A DNA stretch of 64,000 bases from Bacillota bacterium (GTDB taxonomy: Bacteria; Bacillota; Sulfobacillia; JAJYWN01; JAJZPE01), in assembly GCA_021787335.1 (NCBI GenBank), contig JAJYMC010000003.1:82892-146891 (forward strand), written 5' to 3'. The position numbers and the translations under genes were made by a program. Shown here piece after piece: positions 59,390 to 64,000 of the stretch (within the stretch, counting starts at the first letter, position 1; every line of letters starts with the position of its first letter). A model generated the notes under the pieces. It saw only the letters and a program-made list of their open reading frames with translations. It was not told where the DNA came from and searched no databases.

Positions 59390-59722
59390 CTATGTGCACC
59401 TAGCTACTGACCCCTCCCCGCCCCCGTCGCCCCATGACAAGACTGGCAACCTGCAAGGTATCCCGGTCCTGCTCAGCAAGGTCAAGGTTTTCTGATTGTG
59501 TGACTCGAGTCTTGTTGTCATCTCCGACCTGGTTCCTTGCGGTTCCCGCGGTGCGTCGCAGAGCCAGATGTCCGTGGCTGCAAGATATCTTGCGTTCCCC
59601 AAGACTGGCTGCCCCTTTCTCATCGAGTAGGGTTAAGGCCTAGCTTGTTCGGAGACATAGTCGAAATCCATGTCCTCTCCAGTCACTCGTACGCTTGCCA
59701 CACCCGACACGAAACTCTGCAC
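59390..59722 (-). pseudogene. Decayed DUF4279-like immunity gene, copy 3
   Basis: GTG 59722 (GAGGTCAC upstream) begins QSFVSGVASVRVTGEDMDFD, parallel to copies 1 and 2, then loses frame near 59655. Another frame continues RKGQPVLGNARYLAATDIWL and ends RTGIPCRLPVLSWGDGGGEG, matching the start and end of copy 2 but lacking the middle. Frameshift plus internal deletion make it a pseudogene. Confidence 0.65.
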
Positions 59723-59729
59723 AGTGACC

Positions 59730-60179
59730 TCATCCCATCGTCACACTTTCCGGCTTCAGGATCTTGACCTCGACCACCAAGTCTTCGAAATCCACCTCTC
59801 CAATACCGTTGCTGCAGTGTAACACGTAGACGTCCGGGCTGGTTTTCTCGACGTACATCCCAGCGTTGCCCATTCGAGATTCGATCCCATCTGTCCCCGG
59901 GTACCGCCAGATGTTCCAGAAACCGACGGCCCCTCGTTCCCGACGGGTATGGCATATTAGCCTGACCCTTTGGGGTGCCGTATGGGTCCAGAAGACAGGA
60001 TGAGCGAAACGCTCCTTTCCTATTTCGGGAACCTCCACCTTCCCCTTGCCGCGGTCAACCTCAAACTCAATACCCTGTTCGATCGAGCCTTTGCGCCCGA
60101 GGAATCTGAACTCTACCATCTGCCCGTTGACAATCGGGACCTCCGAGAAGAGACGAACGCTGTGTCCTTTGAAGTCCAA
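59730..60179 (-). CDS. Candidate immunity protein paired with the HNH-tipped Rhs gene
   Basis: A 149-residue soluble, strand-rich protein (LFSEVPIVNGQMVEFRFLG, VYVLHCSNGIGEVDFEDLVV) of no family I recognise. TTG 60179 follows a near-perfect AGGAGGTGAT. It starts 70 bases after the Rhs stop, the first gene downstream of the only Rhs copy in this array that may be expressed, which makes it the probable cognate immunity protein. Confidence 0.65.
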   Translation of the reverse strand: MDFKGHSVRLFSEVPIVNGQMVEFRFLGRKGSIEQGIEFEVDRGKGKVEVPEIGKERFAHPVFWTHTAPQRVRLICHTRRERGAVGFWNIWRYPGTDGIESRMGNAGMYVEKTSPDVYVLHCSNGIGEVDFEDLVVEVKILKPESVTMG

Positions 60180-60249
60180 CGAATCACCTCCTATTTTCCG
60201 TAAGCCAGCTGACCCGATTTCTGTTCATTGCTCTCAGCCCCAAGTCAAT

Positions 60250-63200
60250 TCAAGGTTGCGGCAGCCTTCTGTATGGGTCCACTCTTGCATGGTCTTCGGG
60301 CCACCTCGGAACGAACTCCGTTCCTCCCAATCGACGCGGGATGGGTTCGTGACTGAGTTCCTTGGACTCCATTCCACTCGATGTCTCTCTCTGCGGCGCC
60401 AGCCCTTGTTTCATCCGGGCAACGTTTTTCGATCCGTATTTCTCTGCGGCTCCCGGCGTCGCAGCTTCGTTCTTCCAATACCTCTCCCTGACTGTCGTCC
60501 AGGACGGTTCGTGACCCGCGGCAGTGGGCTTGTAGACGTGATCCCCAACCTGCCAACCCTTGGTGCTGACTTGGCCCTCGGTTGGGACCCGTATCTCAGT
60601 GCTTGTGGCACCAACGCTATTCTCCGCGGTGGCCTCGGTTGCCCCAACCACACTTCTTATTGAGGGGAACCCGAAGACTGCGGTCTCAAATGCCATGAGT
60701 CCATATTGGCCCGCAACCCCAGCGTCCCCCGCCAGATTATAGAGCGGGTCGCCTCCCCCAACTTCGTCATAGTCGCCTTGTGCTAGGGCCGCAACGTCGT
60801 GAACTGCACCAATGAAGTGGCTGGCTGTCAGAATGGCGGCTGCTGCGAAGGCTATCCAGCCAATCGGCGTCGCGACAGTCATTGTGGCCAACATGACAGC
60901 CGACATCGCCGCCCCGACGACACTCAAGCCGGTCTCGGAAACCGCGAGAGCGGCAGTCAGGCCTCTGTTGACCTTCTCTACCACTAGCCCGCTCGGGTCA
61001 AGATAGGCCAATGGGTTATCTTGGCCATATGCGTACGGACTCATCCGCGGAAGATCGAGACCGGCCGCCACCAACGGGTCAGGCGCGGTGAATCGCCCCA
61101 GTCCCGGCGTGTAATACCTCGCCCGGAGGTAGACTTGCCCGAAGACCGGGTCATGGTCCTGGCCGCCGAAGCCGAAGGTGTTGCCGTCGTTCAGCTTGTG
61201 GGACGGGTTCAGGCGGCCGTTCGCGGCCGGGAGGCCATAGGGGCTGTATGTATACCTGTCAAAGACCGCGCCCTGGGCGTCGGCAAGCTGCCTGACGCTG
61301 CCCAGGCCGTCGTAGACGTAGACCGTGGCCTTGCCAGCTGGCCCCATACCGGCCAGGCGCTGCAGGCCATAGACGAAGGTATCCCTCGGCTGGCCCTGTT
61401 CGTCATAGGTCGCCAGAACCTCGGGCAACGGGGCCAGGATGTCGTTGACGTAGCTCAGCTCAAGGTCGTACACCTTGTTCTTGCTGCTCTTGTCCTGCCC
61501 CTTGGCCTTGCCCTTGCCGTGGGCTTCGCCTGAACGGCCACGGCTTCCAGACTTGCCGCCCTTCTCTTGGTTCTTGCCGTTGTCCTTCGCGCCGTCAGAG
61601 GCATCTTTCTTTGCCTGGCCGGGCGGGACGTTGGCTGACCCATTGTTGCCCTGGCCGTTGCCATTGCCATTCCCGCCAGCGTTGCCGTTACCGCCACGGT
61701 TCCCGCTACCTCCACCGTTACCGGGGAGGTCGCCGTCCTTAACCTTGTCAGCCTTGTACCAGCCGAGGTGCAACCCATTGTCGCCGGGCTCCTCGACGTG
61801 GGCCACAAGCCGGACGCGGTTGCCGTCGCCGTCGTATGTGTAGTCGACGTACTTCTCGCTGTTGGGCCCACCGTCCTGATACACCTCGACCAGCCGCCCA
61901 GCCGCGTCGTAGATGTACTCGGTCGTGAGCCAGTCGTTCTCGGGCTCCTCTTCAGCGGTCTGCCCGTCGGCGTCAACGGCCGGCTCGTCGGCCGGCGAGG
62001 TCGACGAGCCCTTCCCCGCTCCCTTGCCGTTGGATGAAGGGCCACCATTCCCGCTCGAAGCTTCGTCGGTGCCCTCGGGCTTCCCTTCTTCTTCCTGATC
62101 TTCCTCGTCCCCGCGGGGGCCCTCGGTGTAGACCAGGCGGCCATTGGCGTCATACTCGTAGCTCGTGACAATGGGGTCCTTCCCGCCGGTCCGGGTGCTC
62201 GCCACGATCTGCCCGGCCACGTCCACGTCCACGTCGTAGGTGGTCTCGGAGACCTTGAAGGTCCCGTCCTTGGCGTATTCGCCGCGGGCTTCGGAGATGA
62301 GGTTCCCGGACGCGTCATAGGTGTAACGGTAGAACTCGCCGTTCGGCCGGACGGCCGATATTAGGCGTCCGGCGGCGTCGTAGGCGTAGTCCGTCCGATC
62401 GGTGTAGTCCTCGGTGACGGTGGCCACCTGGCCGGCGGCGTCATAGTCGTAGACGTAGCTGGAAGCGAGGTCCCCGTTGGGCTTGGTGTTCTCGATCAGG
62501 CTCAGGTCCCCGGCCTGGTCGTAGCCGTAGGTGGTCGTCAGACCGTTCGGCCGGTAGAGCTTTACTGGTCGGTCCAGGTCGTCGTAGGTGTAAGTATAGT
62601 CCCCCTGGGGGCCGTAGACGGTCGACAAGCGCCCGAGGCTGTCATAGCCGTACCTCACGGCGTGCCCTTCGGGATAGGTGACCCCGGTCACCGCGCCCGT
62701 CTGGTCGTACTCGTACCCGACCTTGCGCCCGCTGGGGTCGGTGACCCCGGCCAGGCGGGCGAGGTCGTCATAGGTGTAGAGCGTCACCCCGGTCGGGTCC
62801 TTCATCCACTGGCGCAGGCCGGCCTGGTCGTAACCGTAGGAGACGGTCGTCCCGTCGCCGTAGGCGATGTCGGTCAGCCAGCCGGCCGGGTTATAGGCAT
62901 AGGCGGTCATCGAGCCGTCGGGCGTCGTCTTGGCGGCCATCCGGCCGTCCGGGTTGTAGGCGTAGGAGGTCTGGCGCCCAAGCGGGTCGGCCACGCCGGT
63001 CAGGAGACCACGGGCGTCATAGGAGTAGCGAGTGACGCCGCCTCGCGGGTCGGTGGCCGTCCGTAGGTTGTCTGCGGCGTCGTAGGTCAGCTCCAGGACC
63101 TGGCCGAGCGGGTCGGTCTTGGCCAGGAGGCGTCCGGCCGGGTCGTAGTCGTAAGTCGTCTTGCGGTTGAGTGGGTCGATGACGCTGGCAAGGTTGCCCG

Positions 63201-64000
63201 CCTCGTCGTAGCCCGTGGCCTGGCGGTGGCCGAGGGGGTCGATGGCGGCGGTCAGCCGGTTGAGGGCGTCGTAGTCATAGACCCAGAGCTGCTTGAGTGG
63301 GTCGATGAGCCGGGTGACGTTGCCCGCGGCGTCGCGCTCGTACCGGGTGATCCGGCCGAGCGGGTCGGTGACTGCCGACAGGTTGTCACGCCCGTCATAC
63401 TCATAGACGGTCCAGCCCCCGCGCATGTCCCTGGCCCGGCCAACGCGGCCCGCCTGGTCATACTCGTAGGCGATCGTGGCGCCGGACGGGTAGGTGACGG
63501 TCATCGGCCGATTGGCGGAGTCGTAGGTGATAGCCGTCGTCAGGTCGTTGGCGTCGGTTGCCCGGAGGAGGTTCCCGGCGACGTCGTACTCATAACGGTT
63601 GCCGCCACCGACGGCGTTCCTGGCCACGGTGACGTGACCGGCCGCGTCGTACTCGAAGGAGCTCCTGCCGCCGGACGGGCTCTGGACGGCGGTCAGCCGA
63701 CCGTTGATGTCGTATTCATAACGGGTCACGGCCCCGGTCGGGTCCTTGACGTCCGTGACGTTCCCCTCGGCGTCACGCTCGTAGGTCGTGGTGTTCCCGA
63801 GGGCGTCCGTCTCGGTGAGGACGTTGCCCATGAAGTCATAGGTGTAGAACGCGCCCCGCCCCAAGGAGTCGTGGACCCGGGCCAGGGTGCTGTCGACGTT
63901 GTACTCGTAGGTGACGACGTTTCCGCCCGGCAGCGTCTGCGAGGTTACCTGGCCGCGCCAGTTATAGGCCATGGCCTGGACGCGCCCCAGCGCGTCGGTG
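60250..64000 (-). CDS. Long Rhs/YD-repeat protein with HNH-nuclease-like tip, 5' end outside the window
   Basis: The frame runs unbroken from the right edge, so at least 1,249 codons are visible and the N-terminus is unseen. YD repeats fill 62.4-64 kb. Then come the acidic insert (DEEDQEEEGKPEGTDE, about 62.1 kb), the Asn/Gly insert (about 61.7 kb), and the core end YGQDNPLAYLDPSGL (about 61.0 kb). The hydrophobic pre-tip module is TGLSVVGAAMSAVMLATMTV. The tip ends NVARMKQGLAPQR, SKELSHEPIPRRLGGTEFVP and RWPEDHARVDPYRRLP; the SHE...GG...DHA..DP pattern fits the HNH/endonuclease VII toxin group, hence a probable DNase. Confidence 0.83.
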   Translation of the reverse strand, partial: TDALGRVQAMAYNWRGQVTSQTLPGGNVVTYEYNVDSTLARVHDSLGRGAFYTYDFMGNVLTETDALGNTTTYERDAEGNVTDVKDPTGAVTRYEYDINGRLTAVQSPSGGRSSFEYDAAGHVTVARNAVGGGNRYEYDVAGNLLRATDANDLTTAITYDSANRPMTVTYPSGATIAYEYDQAGRVGRARDMRGGWTVYEYDGRDNLSAVTDPLGRITRYERDAAGNVTRLIDPLKQLWVYDYDALNRLTAAIDPLGHRQATGYDEAGNLASVIDPLNRKTTYDYDPAGRLLAKTDPLGQVLELTYDAADNLRTATDPRGGVTRYSYDARGLLTGVADPLGRQTSYAYNPDGRMAAKTTPDGSMTAYAYNPAGWLTDIAYGDGTTVSYGYDQAGLRQWMKDPTGVTLYTYDDLARLAGVTDPSGRKVGYEYDQTGAVTGVTYPEGHAVRYGYDSLGRLSTVYGPQGDYTYTYDDLDRPVKLYRPNGLTTTYGYDQAGDLSLIENTKPNGDLASSYVYDYDAAGQVATVTEDYTDRTDYAYDAAGRLISAVRPNGEFYRYTYDASGNLISEARGEYAKDGTFKVSETTYDVDVDVAGQIVASTRTGGKDPIVTSYEYDANGRLVYTEGPRGDEEDQEEEGKPEGTDEASSGNGGPSSNGKGAGKGSSTSPADEPAVDADGQTAEEEPENDWLTTEYIYDAAGRLVEVYQDGGPNSEKYVDYTYDGDGNRVRLVAHVEEPGDNGLHLGWYKADKVKDGDLPGNGGGSGNRGGNGNAGGNGNGNGQGNNGSANVPPGQAKKDASDGAKDNGKNQEKGGKSGSRGRSGEAHGKGKAKGQDKSSKNKVYDLELSYVNDILAPLPEVLATYDEQGQPRDTFVYGLQRLAGMGPAGKATVYVYDGLGSVRQLADAQGAVFDRYTYSPYGLPAANGRLNPSHKLNDGNTFGFGGQDHDPVFGQVYLRARYYTPGLGRFTAPDPLVAAGLDLPRMSPYAYGQDNPLAYLDPSGLVVEKVNRGLTAALAVSETGLSVVGAAMSAVMLATMTVATPIGWIAFAAAAILTASHFIGAVHDVAALAQGDYDEVGGGDPLYNLAGDAGVAGQYGLMAFETAVFGFPSIRSVVGATEATAENSVGATSTEIRVPTEGQVSTKGWQVGDHVYKPTAAGHEPSWTTVRERYWKNEAATPGAAEKYGSKNVARMKQGLAPQRETSSGMESKELSHEPIPRRLGGTEFVPRWPEDHARVDPYRRLPQP

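Overview
The window comes from the chromosome of a GC-rich, probably anaerobic member of the Bacillota (Firmicutes). The evidence is a Bacillus/Clostridium-type order at the left end (glyS, ppsR/yqfL, ppdK, dgt, dnaG, sigA), trmK further along, Gram-positive ribosome binding sites with frequent TTG/GTG starts, a type-A RNase P RNA, and a complete anaerobe-style oxygen-defence operon. No transposase, integrase, phage gene or CRISPR array was seen.

Layout. 1-10.4 kb: core genes read rightward (glyS tail, ppsR-ppdK-HAD phosphatase, dgt, dnaG-sigA). 10.4-23.6 kb: mixed single genes and pairs: an O-methyltransferase, an amidinotransferase-family enzyme, a kinase-like phosphotransferase, a GNAT enzyme, a lipoprotein, a divergent arsenic module (an ArsM-ArsN2 fusion facing arsR across twin operators), an ECF sigma/anti-sigma pair, and an asparagine synthase fused to an F420-ligase-like domain. 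23.6-27.3 kb: an FtsX-type ABC exporter behind a possible attenuator. 27.4-31.4 kb: tRNA-Asn, then perR-rubrerythrin-desulfoferrodoxin-flavodiiron-rubredoxin/flavin reductase with a Per/Fur-type box inside its promoter, then a CAU tRNA. 31.7-39.8 kb: a YgaP-like protein, trmK, an RNase H-like protein, a TPM-domain protein, a MerR-GNAT fusion driving an ABC-2 exporter, and LemA. 39.9-40.3 kb: RNase P RNA.

40.5-64 kb is a polymorphic-toxin island. A plus-strand secreted Rhs/YD-repeat protein with a toxin-44-like tip is followed by two unknown genes and by a glycyl-radical-enzyme gene cut off at about 49.14 kb. From that breakpoint to the right edge everything lies on the minus strand. One long Rhs gene enters from the right and ends in an HNH-nuclease-like tip. 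Downstream of it lie three promoterless Rhs 3' cassettes, each with a different tip, interleaved with small immunity-like genes and decayed DUF4279-like genes. The shell sequence upstream of the tips is nearly the same in all four minus-strand copies, so homologous recombination could place any tip on the expressed gene. Several frames are broken, two of them at C/G runs, so phase variation, decay and assembly error all have to be considered.
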